A stretch of 64,000 bases of DNA from Simiduia sp. 21SJ11W-1 (GCF_024138675.1 NZ_CP090959.1:1519501-1583500), one strand, 5' to 3'. Positions 20,536 through 28,614 are shown, counted from the stretch's first letter. Numbers and translations: made by a program. Notes: generated by a model not told the origin, from the sequence alone.

Positions 20536-21879
20536 GTGAATTTTAAACGTTGGGCTCTTTACGGCGGTATTGAACCGGCTACTTTGTCGCCAATCGATGC
20601 GCGAGGCCTGCGCCTGTGGCGCTACTGCCAGTGGATTGTGGTACTGCTAATACTGGTGTTTTTTCTGGTTGCTGTGCATCAGGGCATTGGCCTGCGCATT
20701 GTGTGCTTGAGTGTGGGTTGGGCCCTTTGCATGGCGGGGCTCTTTGTTACACGCCCGTCACTTAGATCCTTGTCTATTAACCTTACGATGCTCGGTGCGA
20801 ATATAGCCGTTGCCACCGGCACCTACACCAATGGCGGCCTGGGCACGGCGGCCAGTGCCTGGATTGTCTACCTCCCGCTGTTGGCGGGTGTAATGGGCGG
20901 GGCGCGTGCTGCCCGTGTGTGGGTGTATGGCGCCGGGGGTGTATTGGCGGCATTCTTGATTGCGCAATTTCTTGGCGTACCTATGCCAAACCTCACCCCA
21001 CCTGAGCTTGTGTACCGCCAGGATGTGCTACAGCTGGTAATGCAGGTGATTGCGGTGGCCATGATGCTAAGCGGGCTAATAGGGCAGGTGGAACTCTCTG
21101 AGAAGGCTATGAGCCAAACCATACAATCATTGCACCGCGAGGTGGCTTCACGCATTGAGGCTGAGGAAAAGGCAATAGCCGCAGAGCACAAAAAGGCTGC
21201 TTTTTTTACCTCCATGAGCCACGAGTTAAAAACACCGCTTAACGCCATAATTGGCTTTGCCCGCATGGCGATAAAGCAGGCCAAACACGGCCCGCTTGAT
21301 GAACGTGGGCAAGATGCATTGCAGCGGGTGCTCACCAATGGCCAAGATATGTTGAATTTGGTGAAAAATTTATTGGTGATTGCGAAGTCAGATGAAGGCA
21401 AAACAGTTGAAGATCTGCTGGAGTTTGATTTGGCCCATGTGGTACATGAAGTGGTGGCCGATATGCAAAGCCTGGCCGAGCCAGGTGTTGTGCTGGAAGA
21501 TTCCGTAGCTACACCACTGGTTTTAAAGGCAGATATGGCAGCTTTGCGGCGGGTGTTGGTCAATCTAATTGGTAATGCGTTGAAGTTCACAGAGCAGGGC
21601 TCGGTAAAAGTATCGCTAAATAGCCGCGTTACCGGTGGAAAAACCTGGTTTGCCATCAGTGTTGTAGATACTGGCCCCGGCATTCCAAATGAAGAGTTGC
21701 CCTTTTTGTTTGAGCCCTATACCCGCGGTGTAACTACCCAATCGAAATCGGGCACGGGCCTTGGGCTTGCTTTAAGCCAGCAGTGGGCCGGGCAGTTGGG
21801 CGGATACATAGAGGTCAGCACCCGGCTGGGTGAAGGCAGTGAATTTTCCCTGTATTTGCCAAGCGAGCTTGCGGTTTAG
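20536..21879 (+). CDS. Membrane sensor histidine kinase
   Basis: 447 residues from a GTG start (AGGGG just upstream). The N-terminal ~190 residues hold about six hydrophobic segments with no recognisable periplasmic sensor domain. A short coiled region follows. HisKA carries the H-box FFTSMSHELKTPLNAIIGFA; HATPase_c has the N-box (NLIGNALKFTEQGSV), G1 (DTGPGIP) and G2 (GTGLGLALS). There is no receiver domain and no response regulator gene nearby, so the partner must be encoded elsewhere. It diverges from the PTPS-like gene. Confidence 0.93.
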   Translation: MNFKRWALYGGIEPATLSPIDARGLRLWRYCQWIVVLLILVFFLVAVHQGIGLRIVCLSVGWALCMAGLFVTRPSLRSLSINLTMLGANIAVATGTYTNGGLGTAASAWIVYLPLLAGVMGGARAARVWVYGAGGVLAAFLIAQFLGVPMPNLTPPELVYRQDVLQLVMQVIAVAMMLSGLIGQVELSEKAMSQTIQSLHREVASRIEAEEKAIAAEHKKAAFFTSMSHELKTPLNAIIGFARMAIKQAKHGPLDERGQDALQRVLTNGQDMLNLVKNLLVIAKSDEGKTVEDLLEFDLAHVVHEVVADMQSLAEPGVVLEDSVATPLVLKADMAALRRVLVNLIGNALKFTEQGSVKVSLNSRVTGGKTWFAISVVDTGPGIPNEELPFLFEPYTRGVTTQSKSGTGLGLALSQQWAGQLGGYIEVSTRLGEGSEFSLYLPSELAV

Positions 21880-22103
21880 AGCATTTGGTTGACTATTTTT
21901 CCTTTCCTTTTTGTGTGGGCCTGCCTTGGGCGGACTTCTGCAGCTGACAATTGGTGAATGCTTGCATGCATAAAGAGCAAGGTTAGCCAGCTAGCAGTTC
22001 AGTGGTTGTGGGCGTGTAAGGGTTATTTGGTGGGCATTTTTCGGTGGTTGTTGGGGAGTTACCCATGGCGGCCAAGCAGGCCCCTTTACCTTAATTGCAG
22101 GCA

Positions 22104-22130
22104 TAAAAAAGGGCAGCCAAGCTGCCCTTT
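22104..22130 (-). terminator. Terminator of the porin/phosphate-binding-like operon
   Basis: On the minus strand AAAGGGCAGC-TTG-GCTGCCCTTTTTTAT forms a perfect stem followed by a T-run, 16 bases after the stop of the small periplasmic protein. Confidence 0.9.
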
Positions 22131-22146
22131 GGTGTTTAGCGACCTA

Positions 22147-22581
22147 TCAGAACTCGTACAGAACTTTAACGGTGCCATCTACATCGGCGGTATCAATGTA
22201 GCCAATCAGTGAAGGGTTTTGCGAGATGAGTTTTTTCACATCTGCGCTGCCGCCTACTTCTTTGGGTGGTGTGCCTTTACCGGTGAACAGCAGCTGTGCC
22301 CAGTAGGCTTTAATCTGCTGATCATTCTTTTTCAGTACGGTAGAAACAAACGCACTGCGGTTAGCTGAGCCATCGGCCTGGTCTACAGGGATTGCTTCAG
22401 AGCCATCGGGAAAGGTTTTCTTTTTACCTAAAAACACACGAGAGATGTCGTCTTCGCTCATGGTGTTCGGGTTGGCAGGGTGTACCACAACAGCTACGCC
22501 CGACCAGGCAGCAACACTCATCAGCATGGTGGCAATAAACACCAAGCGAGAGGCAACTTTCTTAGTAAAGAACGTTTTCAT
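22147..22581 (-). CDS. Small PstS-like periplasmic substrate-binding protein
   Basis: 144 residues with a signal peptide (to about AWSGVA). The rest resembles one lobe of phosphate-ABC-transporter binding proteins (PBP-like superfamily): VVVHPANPNTMSEDDISRVF, LGKKKTFPDG, NPSLIGYID. At about half the length of PstS it cannot form the usual two-lobed receptor. Such short proteins are often annotated as phosphate ABC transporter substrate-binding but have no adjacent permease. It sits 12 bases after the porin gene, so the pair is almost certainly one transcript. The ligand is unknown. Confidence 0.82.
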   Translation of the reverse strand: MKTFFTKKVASRLVFIATMLMSVAAWSGVAVVVHPANPNTMSEDDISRVFLGKKKTFPDGSEAIPVDQADGSANRSAFVSTVLKKNDQQIKAYWAQLLFTGKGTPPKEVGGSADVKKLISQNPSLIGYIDTADVDGTVKVLYEF

Positions 22582-22593
22582 GTTAATCCTCCC

Positions 22594-23829
22594 TTAGAAA
22601 ATGGTGTCGATTGAGAAGCGCACAACACTTGCGCTGCCATCAACTTCATAGGTGCCGTCGGTATCGAAATTACGCTGTGAAAAATCGATTTTGAACGACG
22701 CCGATGGGTGGAAGTTGTAGCGCATACCCACAGTTACCGTTTGGTTCTTGCCTTCGGCAGCATCTGTCGCTTTTTCAACACATGCCAATAACTCTGTGCC
22801 GTTAGATGGGCCTGTTGCGGGACAAAGCGCAGAGGGAACACCTGATGGAGGAAACGCTGGTGCAGTAATTCCGTCTGTGCGGGTGTCTTCCTGCACTTCA
22901 TAAGTGATATGGAACATCAAATCGTTAAATGTTTTACCCAGGGTCAGGTACGCAGAATCTTGGTCGGCAATAAAGGAATCTTCTACCTTAATTTGCGTAA
23001 CTTCACCTGCGAATAACCAGTTACCGTTATCCGCTTTAAAGCCTAAGCCTGCGAATGAGCCTTTATCTTCATTCACGGAAAATGAGTCTGCGATATCCGT
23101 AAGGCCACCTAAGCGCAGCCCGCCATCAAGCGCCGCCAGTGTGGGGTTCGTGATACTGGTGTCTGCTTGGAAATAAGCAGCGCGTAAGGTTAACCAATCG
23201 TTGTTGATGGTCCAGGCGCCACCCCAAAGGTTGCGAAGGTCTGCCTGAGATTCAGCACCTGAAACGAGCAATTCGTCTGCAGTTCGACCCAGTACCAGCT
23301 GAACACCTGAATCCCAGCTGCCCATGGCGCCGTTGAACTGTACGTTTACGCCTTCCATGGTAGAGAAGAACAGGTCATACACAGACTCTGGTGGGCGAAT
23401 CCAGGGGTAGGCGTAGCCAACATCCAGGAAGTCTGAGTACTGGTAGAAGGGAATACGCAGCTTGCCCACGTTTACACGTGATGCATCACCAAAATCGTAA
23501 GATACGAAGGCCCATTCCATTTCCACGTTAAAATCGTCTGCGCCGCGGGCCATCGCCTGCGCAGTTACGGAAAGACCGTTGCCCAGATTGCTACTGGCTT
23601 GCAGGGCAAGCTTTGATTCGGGGCGGAAGTTGTAGTCATCGTCGCCATAGCCGTACAGACGTATTTCATTCGTAGCTGGGTTTGCATCTCCAATGCGCTC
23701 CGCTTCACTGGTTGTGATACCGCCAGTGATGGACGCAAAGCCGTTCCAGCGAATGTCTGCGGCATTAACGTTGACCGCCAAAGCTGGTGCCATGCTAGCA
23801 ACAGCGGTTGCGAGTAAGGCTTTTTTCAT
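22594..23829 (-). CDS. Outer-membrane porin
   Basis: 411 residues: signal peptide ending near NVNA-AD, a beta-rich body with alternating hydrophobic strands, and a C-terminal aromatic residue (VVRFSIDTIF) as the assembly signal. Segments such as FVSYDFGDASRVNVGKLRIP and the loop YAYPWIRPPESVY look like a general, FomA/OprO-like trimeric porin. A Cys pair in an extracellular loop (SALCP, LLACVEK) may form a disulfide. It is the first gene of an operon with the PstS-like protein, suggesting uptake of a shared anionic solute (inference). Confidence 0.85.
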   Translation of the reverse strand: MKKALLATAVASMAPALAVNVNAADIRWNGFASITGGITTSEAERIGDANPATNEIRLYGYGDDDYNFRPESKLALQASSNLGNGLSVTAQAMARGADDFNVEMEWAFVSYDFGDASRVNVGKLRIPFYQYSDFLDVGYAYPWIRPPESVYDLFFSTMEGVNVQFNGAMGSWDSGVQLVLGRTADELLVSGAESQADLRNLWGGAWTINNDWLTLRAAYFQADTSITNPTLAALDGGLRLGGLTDIADSFSVNEDKGSFAGLGFKADNGNWLFAGEVTQIKVEDSFIADQDSAYLTLGKTFNDLMFHITYEVQEDTRTDGITAPAFPPSGVPSALCPATGPSNGTELLACVEKATDAAEGKNQTVTVGMRYNFHPSASFKIDFSQRNFDTDGTYEVDGSASVVRFSIDTIF

Positions 23830-24161
23830 AGTCTCTCTCTCTAGGGTTATAGATAAACAACAGGTTAGATTACAAAATTAAAACTTGCCTAAAAAACAGG
23901 CCATTTTTTGTACGTTATTAGTATCAGCAACCTAGAGTGGTGGCCGGAAATGGACTGGGGTACGCGGTGAAATTACACGGCACACCTATAATCGTCGCGC
24001 ATCCTAGTATTACCTGACTGAAAAGTCAAAAAAGTAACGTATGACAGGTGCTGCCTGCCTGTCGAACGGCTGGCGGATTTGCGTATAATGCCGCCTTTGC
24101 CGCACGCCCAGTTCATTGGGGTGCGCCTTTCTTAAGTGTCTGCTTTCGTTGGAACCCAATC
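23830..24161. other. Intergenic region between porin and gltX
   Basis: 332 bases with no gene. It must hold divergent promoters. A TATAAT element lies at 24084-24089. One Pho-box-like half-site (CTGTCAT on the minus strand, 24042-24048) is present without a convincing partner. Confidence 0.5.
24084..24089 (+). promoter_or_regulatory. Probable -10 element of gltX
   Basis: An exact TATAAT lies 73 bases upstream of the gltX ATG, followed by GCCGCC. The matching -35 is weak (around 24061), so this is tentative. Confidence 0.45.
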
Positions 24162-25661
24162 ATGACCGTACGCACTCGAATTGCGCCATCGCCCACCGGT
24201 GACCCGCACGTAGGTACTGCCTACATCGCTTTGTTCAACTACTGCTTTGCCAAAAGCCAGGGCGGTGAATTCCTGCTGCGTATTGAAGATACAGACCAAG
24301 TGCGCAGCACCCCCGAATCTGAGCAGGCCATTTTGGATAGCCTGCGCTGGCTCGGCCTGGATTGGGATGAGGGCCCGGATGTGGGGGGCGCCAAGGGGCC
24401 ATACCGGCAAAGTGAGCGCAGCGATATCTACCAGCGCTACTGTAATGAGCTCATTGAAAAGGGCCACGCCTTCCGCTGCTACCGTACGCCCGAAGAGCTG
24501 GATGCACTGCGCGAAGCGCGCCGTGCCGAAGGGGGCTTTGCCGCATTAAAGCCCAGCGAACTGCGCCTGCCCGCGGATGAAGTTGCCAAGCGTGAAGCCG
24601 AGGGCCAGCCCTATGTGATTCGCATGCTAGTGCCTGAGGGGGAGGGCCCGTGCCCCATAGACGACATGCTGCGCGGCACCATAGAGCTTGATTGGGGCCA
24701 GGTAGATGCCCAGGTATTGCTGAAATCAGACGGCCTACCCACCTATCATTTGGCCAACGTGGTGGATGATCACCTCATGGGCATCACCCACGTGCTGCGC
24801 GGCGAGGAGTGGATTAACTCCGCCCCCAAGCACAAGCTGCTCTATGAATACTTCGGCTGGGATATGCCCGTACTCTGCCACTTGCCCCTGTTGCGCAACC
24901 CCGATAAATCCAAGCTCAGCAAGCGCAAAAACCCCACCAGCATCCTCTATTACAAGGATATGGGTTACCTGCCCGAAGGCCTTTTGAACTACCTTGGCCG
25001 TATGGGTTGGTCTATGCCCGATGAGCGCGAGAAATTTACCCTGGCCGAGATGATTGAGCACTTCGATATCTCGCGCGTATCACTCGGTGGCCCCATATTC
25101 GATGTTGAAAAGCTCGATTGGCTAAACGGCCTGTGGATTCGTGAAAACCTGAGCCCAGAGGCCCTGGCAGATCGCCTGAGCGCCTGGGCGTTTAATCGCG
25201 ACAAGCTCATGAGCCTGATCCCGCACGCGCAACCAAGAATGGACAAGTTGTCTGATTTTGCGCCCCTAATGGCATTTATGGCCGCCGGCCAGTTGCCCAT
25301 TACCAGCGCGAGCTTTGCCGATGTGAAAATGGATGAAGACACGCTCAAGGCCGTGCTGCAGTTTGCCCTGTGGCGCCTGGAGGCATTGCGCACCTGGGAG
25401 CGTGACGCCATCTTTAACGAGTTGAAAACGCTGGCAACTCAGATGGATATCAAGGTTAAGGATTTCCTGGCTCCGTTGTTTATCGCCATCGCGGGCACAA
25501 CTGCATCTTTCTCGGTAATGGATTCCATGACATTACTGGGCCCGGATATGAGCCGTGCCCGCATTCGCCATGCATTGAATAGCGTGTTTGGTGAAATCGG
25601 TAAAAAGCAGGCCAAAAAGCTTGAAAAGGCCTATGAGGCGCTGGGAAAAGCACCAAATTGA
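24162..25661 (+). CDS. gltX: Glutamyl-tRNA synthetase
   Basis: 499 residues from the ATG reading [20 protein letters not shown]; the longer frame to 24048 is not conserved. Class I motifs: HVGT (HIGH) near residue 16 and KLSKR (KMSKS) near 250. The body has [18 protein letters not shown] and [20 protein letters not shown]. Because glnS is also in this window, this enzyme is expected to be discriminating (tRNA-Glu only). A tRNA-Ala promoter begins about 40 bases after its stop. Confidence 0.98.
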   Translation: MTVRTRIAPSPTGDPHVGTAYIALFNYCFAKSQGGEFLLRIEDTDQVRSTPESEQAILDSLRWLGLDWDEGPDVGGAKGPYRQSERSDIYQRYCNELIEKGHAFRCYRTPEELDALREARRAEGGFAALKPSELRLPADEVAKREAEGQPYVIRMLVPEGEGPCPIDDMLRGTIELDWGQVDAQVLLKSDGLPTYHLANVVDDHLMGITHVLRGEEWINSAPKHKLLYEYFGWDMPVLCHLPLLRNPDKSKLSKRKNPTSILYYKDMGYLPEGLLNYLGRMGWSMPDEREKFTLAEMIEHFDISRVSLGGPIFDVEKLDWLNGLWIRENLSPEALADRLSAWAFNRDKLMSLIPHAQPRMDKLSDFAPLMAFMAAGQLPITSASFADVKMDEDTLKAVLQFALWRLEALRTWERDAIFNELKTLATQMDIKVKDFLAPLFIAIAGTTASFSVMDSMTLLGPDMSRARIRHALNSVFGEIGKKQAKKLEKAYEALGKAPN

Positions 25662-25700
25662 TCAAATCAGAATCAGGCGTAAGTTTTTGATTTTAAACGC

Positions 25701-25728
25701 TTGACAGGGCAGGGCGCAGTGGTAGAAT
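25701..25728 (+). promoter_or_regulatory. Sigma-70 promoter of tRNA-Ala
   Basis: TTGACA, 16 bases, TAGAAT, then the GC-rich discriminator GCGCCCC. The same -10 and spacing occur before the tRNA-Val/tRNA-Asp operon in this window. Confidence 0.8.
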
Positions 25729-25779
25729 GCGCCCCACTTCAGAGAGACGGCAGCAGCCATCCACTGAAACCCAGAATTT

Positions 25780-25855
25780 GGGGCTATAGCTCAGCTGGGA
25801 GAGCGCAACACTGGCAGTGTTGAGGTCTGCGGTTCGATCCCGCATAGCTCCACCA
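25780..25855 (+). tRNA. tRNA-Ala(GGC)
   Basis: 76 nt with an encoded CCA. Acceptor GGGGCTA pairs with TAGCTCC, including G3-U70, the alanine identity pair. The anticodon loop CTGGCAG holds GGC; the T-loop is GTTCGATCC. It reads GCC/GCU. Its last 19 nt are copied exactly 181 bases downstream. Confidence 0.97.
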
Positions 25856-26036
25856 TATAGAAAACCCCGCGTCGCAAGACGCGGGGTTTTTTTATGGGCG
25901 CAGCAAGGCTGCGGGGTTGTTCTTAGCCTCGGTTCACAAATCTGACTGGATCAGATTTGGGCAAAGGCGCGTTTCAGCCATTGGGCCGCAGGCCCGAGCA
26001 CATTGGTGTGCGAGCCAATCCCGCATAGCTCCACCA
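25856..26036 (+). repeat. tRNA-Ala-associated structured element with tRNA 3' end copy
   Basis: 181 nt, ending in an exact 19-nt copy of the tRNA-Ala 3' end (ATCCCGCATAGCTCCACCA at 26018-26036; original at 25837-25855). In order: terminator hairpin; GGTTCA (25931); perfect 9-bp hairpin CAAATCTGA/TCAGATTTG with a 5-nt loop (25937-25959); GCGCG; GGGCC-GCA-GGCCC (25983-25995); GCACA-TTGG-TGTGC (25998-26011); CCAATCCC. Order and spacing match the tRNA-Ser units although stem sequences differ. Confidence 0.85.
25860..25893 (+). terminator. Intrinsic terminator of tRNA-Ala
   Basis: AAAACCCCGCGTC-GCAA-GACGCGGGGTTTTTTT: a perfect stem with a GCAA tetraloop and T-run, starting 5 bases after CCA. It is the positional equivalent of H1 in the tRNA-Ser units but has a different sequence. 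Confidence 0.95.
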
Positions 26037-26063
26037 AAAAGCGTTGTAAATCAATGCGTTAAA

Positions 26064-26088
26064 GAACCCGACTTAGAGCGGGTTTTTT
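26064..26088 (+). terminator. Second terminator after the tRNA-Ala element
   Basis: AACCCG ... CGGGTT with an 8-nt loop followed by a T-run, 28 bases after the duplicated tRNA 3' end. Confidence 0.75.
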
Positions 26089-26228
26089 ATTGTCTGAAAT
26101 TTAAGTCCATTTTAAGCCCAGGTGAGTTCATTGTGTCTAAGGGTTCCCTTGGTCAGTGGGGGGCGGTGCGTTCTTCTGGCTTTCCTGGTGGTTGGGGTGA
26201 GGGGTGGGGCTTACATTGCTTGTCATTG

Positions 26229-26258
26229 GTATCCATCCAGGTTTTTCTCGATGGATAC
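26229..26258. repeat. 9-bp inverted repeat
   Basis: GTATCCATC and GATGGATAC are perfect complements separated by 12 bases, in non-coding DNA between the tRNA-Ala element and the small-gene cluster. There is no T-run; the role is unknown. Confidence 0.5.
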
Positions 26259-26366
26259 AGGCTATTAAACAGTTCGCTTAAAAATGGGAGGATTCTGAAA
26301 AATGAACAGAAAAAAGTGGGGATGGATGGTGGTGAAAGGTGCGGGAAGCCGCACCTAGGTGGTGTG

Positions 26367-26633
26367 CTATTCGGGAATCTCTTGCTCCCAGGCTGACTCA
26401 AATCCCTTGTTCCCACAGTGGATGTGAAGCGCAGAATAGGCTTGCTCAAGCAAGTACTCAACGTTGTCCTCTAGGGGTGCGTCAACGATTGCCCAATATA
26501 ACTGAGCCAGATGGGTTGCATCGTTGGGCGATTGAACTCCCGTTTGTAGCAATTGCAGTGATCGGGTGTCACCAAGGGATTGGGCATGTTCAGCAACAAA
26601 TTGTCGTGCCCGCTCATTTCGAAATTCGATCAT
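26367..26633 (-). CDS. Unknown small acidic protein
   Basis: 88 residues, not recognised. It is rich in Glu, Gln and Ala and probably mostly helical (FRNERARQFVAEHAQSLGD; LAQLYWAIVDAPLEDNVEYL), ending EQEIPE. It has no signal peptide or membrane segment. Its start overlaps the stop of the upstream 93-residue gene by 4 bases (ATGA), so the two are translationally coupled. Last gene of a three-gene minus-strand cluster next to tRNA-Ala. The pattern of a basic protein followed by an acidic one is compatible with toxin then antitoxin/immunity, but that is inference only. Confidence 0.6.
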   Translation of the reverse strand: MIEFRNERARQFVAEHAQSLGDTRSLQLLQTGVQSPNDATHLAQLYWAIVDAPLEDNVEYLLEQAYSALHIHCGNKGFESAWEQEIPE

Positions 26634-26911
26634 AAGGCCTCCTGGGCGTCTTTTATGACGGCCATTCTATCTGCAATCCACTCAAGTTTTGAGCGAAGTT
26701 CTGCTAAGTGCATTTTCTGGGTCACGGCCAGTAGATAACGTTGCTTCTTTCTATACGTAGGATCAGGAACGAACTTTAGCCCTTCGGGTATATCGGCAGC
26801 CTCAAGAATCCAATAAACAGACACTGGTTTGCCAGAATTTCGCTTGGCCTTCATCCGATGGATGCCTTTGAGGTGCTGCCAGTGTGGAGAAAACGAAAGC
26901 CCGTGTTCCAC
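26630..26911 (-). CDS. Unknown small basic protein (possible Tse2-like toxin)
   Basis: 93 residues from a GTG start. Lys/Arg-rich with aromatic residues: GKPVSVYWILEAADIPEGLK, then a YRKKQRYLLAV strand and a helical C-terminus. The layout x-IPEGL-x-D-x(n)-Y-x-(LI)-M-x-L faintly resembles Tse2/ADP-ribosyltransferase-like small toxins, from memory and without alignment. It overlaps the next gene by 4 bases; a 19-bp palindrome lies 12 bases before its start. Not confidently assigned. Confidence 0.5.
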   Translation of the reverse strand: MEHGLSFSPHWQHLKGIHRMKAKRNSGKPVSVYWILEAADIPEGLKFVPDPTYRKKQRYLLAVTQKMHLAELRSKLEWIADRMAVIKDAQEAL

Positions 26912-26922
26912 CGAAGGTTGTA

Positions 26923-26941
26923 CCCAGTTGCCGCAACTGGG
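26923..26941. promoter_or_regulatory. Perfect 19-bp palindrome upstream of the small-gene pair
   Basis: CCCAGTTGC-C-GCAACTGGG lies in the 35-bp gap between the 52-residue gene and the 93-residue gene. It could be an operator or an RNA hairpin attenuating expression. No T-run follows on either strand. Confidence 0.5.
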
Positions 26942-26946
26942 AAAAC

Positions 26947-27105
26947 CTAGTCATCACGTTGAATACCAATTAGCACCTCGCGATGGGTGCTATTTGGGTT
27001 CAGGTGAGGGGTGGGGTGCTCGCCATCAACAATTAACCGGGCTAACAGTTGGTTGAGCCTTTTAAATGCTTCCCCTAGGTCCTCTAGTAATTTGAGCTGC
27101 TCCAT
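26947..27105 (-). CDS. Unknown 52-residue protein
   Basis: Start MEQLKLLEDLGEAFKRLNQL, a heptad-like amphipathic helix, then a polar tail with HPTPHLNPNSTHRE. The ATG has AGAAGG at a 7-base spacing, which decides this start over a TTG at 27153. It is the first gene of the minus-strand cluster, 35 bases before the 93-residue gene. No family recognised; the helix may mediate dimerisation. Confidence 0.45.
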   Translation of the reverse strand: MEQLKLLEDLGEAFKRLNQLLARLIVDGEHPTPHLNPNSTHREVLIGIQRDD

Positions 27106-27419
27106 CCATAAGCCTTCTGTTTTGAGGTGGGTGTGCGAGAAGCTGCTATTCAATTAAAGAAAATCTGGGGCTGCATACTTGCCATAAGTCATCCTGTCAG
27201 CGCCACAGCGCTGGCTTTTATCAGGCGCTGCTAACCCGCCATGGCCTTAGCTGCAGTGCGCTGGCGCGGCTTCCTTTTTGGCTTGCAGCTCCAAGGGCCT
27301 TTGTGTAGTTTTAGCCTCCTTCTGGACGCTGCTTGATGGGACCTGTGTGCCAGTTAAGCCTAGGTTTCCAGGTGGTAAAGGCTGTTTAAAGGACAAGATG
27401 TAAATAAAGGATTGCGCTC
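27106..27419. other. Intergenic region, divergent
   Basis: 314 bases between the small-gene cluster (minus) and the BI-1-like gene (plus). It holds a short hairpin CAGCGC-CACA-GCGCTG at 27198-27213 and GC-rich segments. No gene or clear promoter seen. Confidence 0.5.
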
Positions 27420-28130
27420 ATGTTTGAAACTCTCATCAATAAAACCATTGCACTTTTAACGCTGCAGCTGCTCATTACTTGGGTGGGGGCGCAGGCTGTA
27501 GTTACTTACTTTCGCTTATGCTATTGGGCCGGCGCGGATAATGTTCAGGCGGTTGAGGGCGAGAGCGGGTCAATTGATATCTTTCCGTCAGGCGCCGGGG
27601 CGCAAACTTTCTTTTATGGCAACTTTATTGCCAATGCTGTTATTGGTTTAGTGCTCATTGTGTTTTTTAGGCAGTCGGCTGATGTCGGTATCTGGCTGTT
27701 TTGTATTTGGTCGCTCACTTTTGGCTTTAGCTTTGGCTTCATTTTCATTTTCCTTAACGAAAACGTTGCAGAAAAGGCCTTAACTCTTACCGCAAGTATT
27801 AGCTTGCTATGTGCGTTGGTCGGTCTGTCGGTTCAAACGGATCTATCTTTTATGCAGCCTTGGTTGCTGGTTGGGCTGGTCATTCTGCTGATAGTAAATA
27901 TTGGCAGAGGGGTGATGGGTTTACCTGACGAAGAGAAGCGTATCAAGGCTATTGGCGGTAGTCTGTTGTTTGCGCTCTACCTGGTTGCAGATTTTAACGC
28001 CCTCGCTCAAGCAGCGGCGCCTGAGCAAAATAGTTGGAATATAGCGCTGGAAATTTCCATCCAATTGTATCTGGATGTTATTAATCTGTTGCTGCAAATC
28101 CTTGAGGCGTTGGGCCAGGAGGAGGGTTAA
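27420..28130 (+). CDS. Divergent Bax inhibitor-1-like membrane protein
   Basis: 236 residues with about seven hydrophobic segments. The C-terminus, ISIQLYLDVINLLLQILEAL, closely matches the LYLDxINLFLxLLR ending of the BI-1/YccA/YbhL (UPF0005) family, and ALYLVADFN aligns with the family's YDTQ-like pore segment. The second helical hairpin region (GNFIANAVIGLVLIVFF) has the expected spacing. Family members are pH-sensitive calcium leak channels or regulators of membrane proteases; no specific role can be assigned. AAGGA precedes the ATG. It stands alone and differs from canonical YccA, so this is family level only. Confidence 0.65.
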   Translation: MFETLINKTIALLTLQLLITWVGAQAVVTYFRLCYWAGADNVQAVEGESGSIDIFPSGAGAQTFFYGNFIANAVIGLVLIVFFRQSADVGIWLFCIWSLTFGFSFGFIFIFLNENVAEKALTLTASISLLCALVGLSVQTDLSFMQPWLLVGLVILLIVNIGRGVMGLPDEEKRIKAIGGSLLFALYLVADFNALAQAAAPEQNSWNIALEISIQLYLDVINLLLQILEALGQEEG

Positions 28131-28383
28131 ACCCGGCGATGTAGGTTAAGTAGTTATTGTGTGTACCTATTTCGTGGTTAACGGAAAATTTTTGTTTTAA
28201 GAAAAATAAATATGGCATCCATAAAGAACTTTGGAAAAATTTTCATAATTTATGTGCGAGATGAGTTCGAATCTTGGTTAGGTCTATCAATAATCTTTAA
28301 TCGACAAAAGCCGACGCTTGATGTATTGATGCGTCCTGCCGGTGGCAGTTAAAGAAATTTGCAGCGGATTATTGCGGTTTAAC

Positions 28384-28411
28384 TCGGCAGTCGGCAGTCG
28401 GCAGTCGGCAG
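28384..28411. repeat. Heptanucleotide microsatellite (TCGGCAG)x4
   Basis: Four perfect tandem copies of TCGGCAG followed by CTGCC, which can pair back with GGCAG. The non-multiple-of-three period is typical of slippage-prone tracts, but no reading frame crosses it. Confidence 0.9.
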
Positions 28412-28564
28412 CTGCCCAGGCCTGGTGTGTAGTGACTTGGCTTGTTGCTGTGTGTGGTTGGGGTTGTGGGCGCGCTTAGCTTTGTAAGTGGCCCCCGGTG
28501 CATTGGTTTGCCTGCTTTATCTTTTCGGCGCTCTTTTGGCGTGCGGTTAACGGTGTAACTAAAG

Positions 28565-28585
28565 CAGCCAGCTGTTCGCTGGCTG
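28565..28585 (-). terminator. Hairpin after the PEP-CTERM gene
   Basis: CAGCCAGC-GAACA-GCTGGCTG on the minus strand is followed by CTTTAGTT, 30 bases after the stop. It has only a weak T-run. Confidence 0.55.
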
Positions 28586-28614
28586 TATTGGTGGGTATTG
28601 TAGAGGGCTAGCGA

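Larger units (their letters stand above)
28131..28614. other. Gene-free region
   Basis: 484 bases without a supported gene. The first 150 bases are AT-rich; then come a four-copy heptamer repeat and a terminator-like hairpin for the minus-strand PEP-CTERM gene. Confidence 0.5.

Noticed and set aside
23990-24055. Pho box upstream of the porin operon
   Set aside because: Only one CTGTCAT half-site is good; the expected second half 11 bases away does not match.
24048-24161. N-terminal extension of gltX
   Set aside because: GluRS starts directly before TRIAPSPTG; the extension is not conserved and covers the TATAAT element.
26153-26461. 102-codon minus-strand frame
   Set aside because: Pro/Ser/Phe-rich composition, overlaps the better supported 88-residue gene and the inverted repeat; no ribosome site.
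26100-27420. Integron cassette array (attC sites)
   Set aside because: Small genes and inverted repeats suggested cassettes, but no GTTRRRY/RYYYAAC core pairs were found and the palindrome does not match attC architecture.
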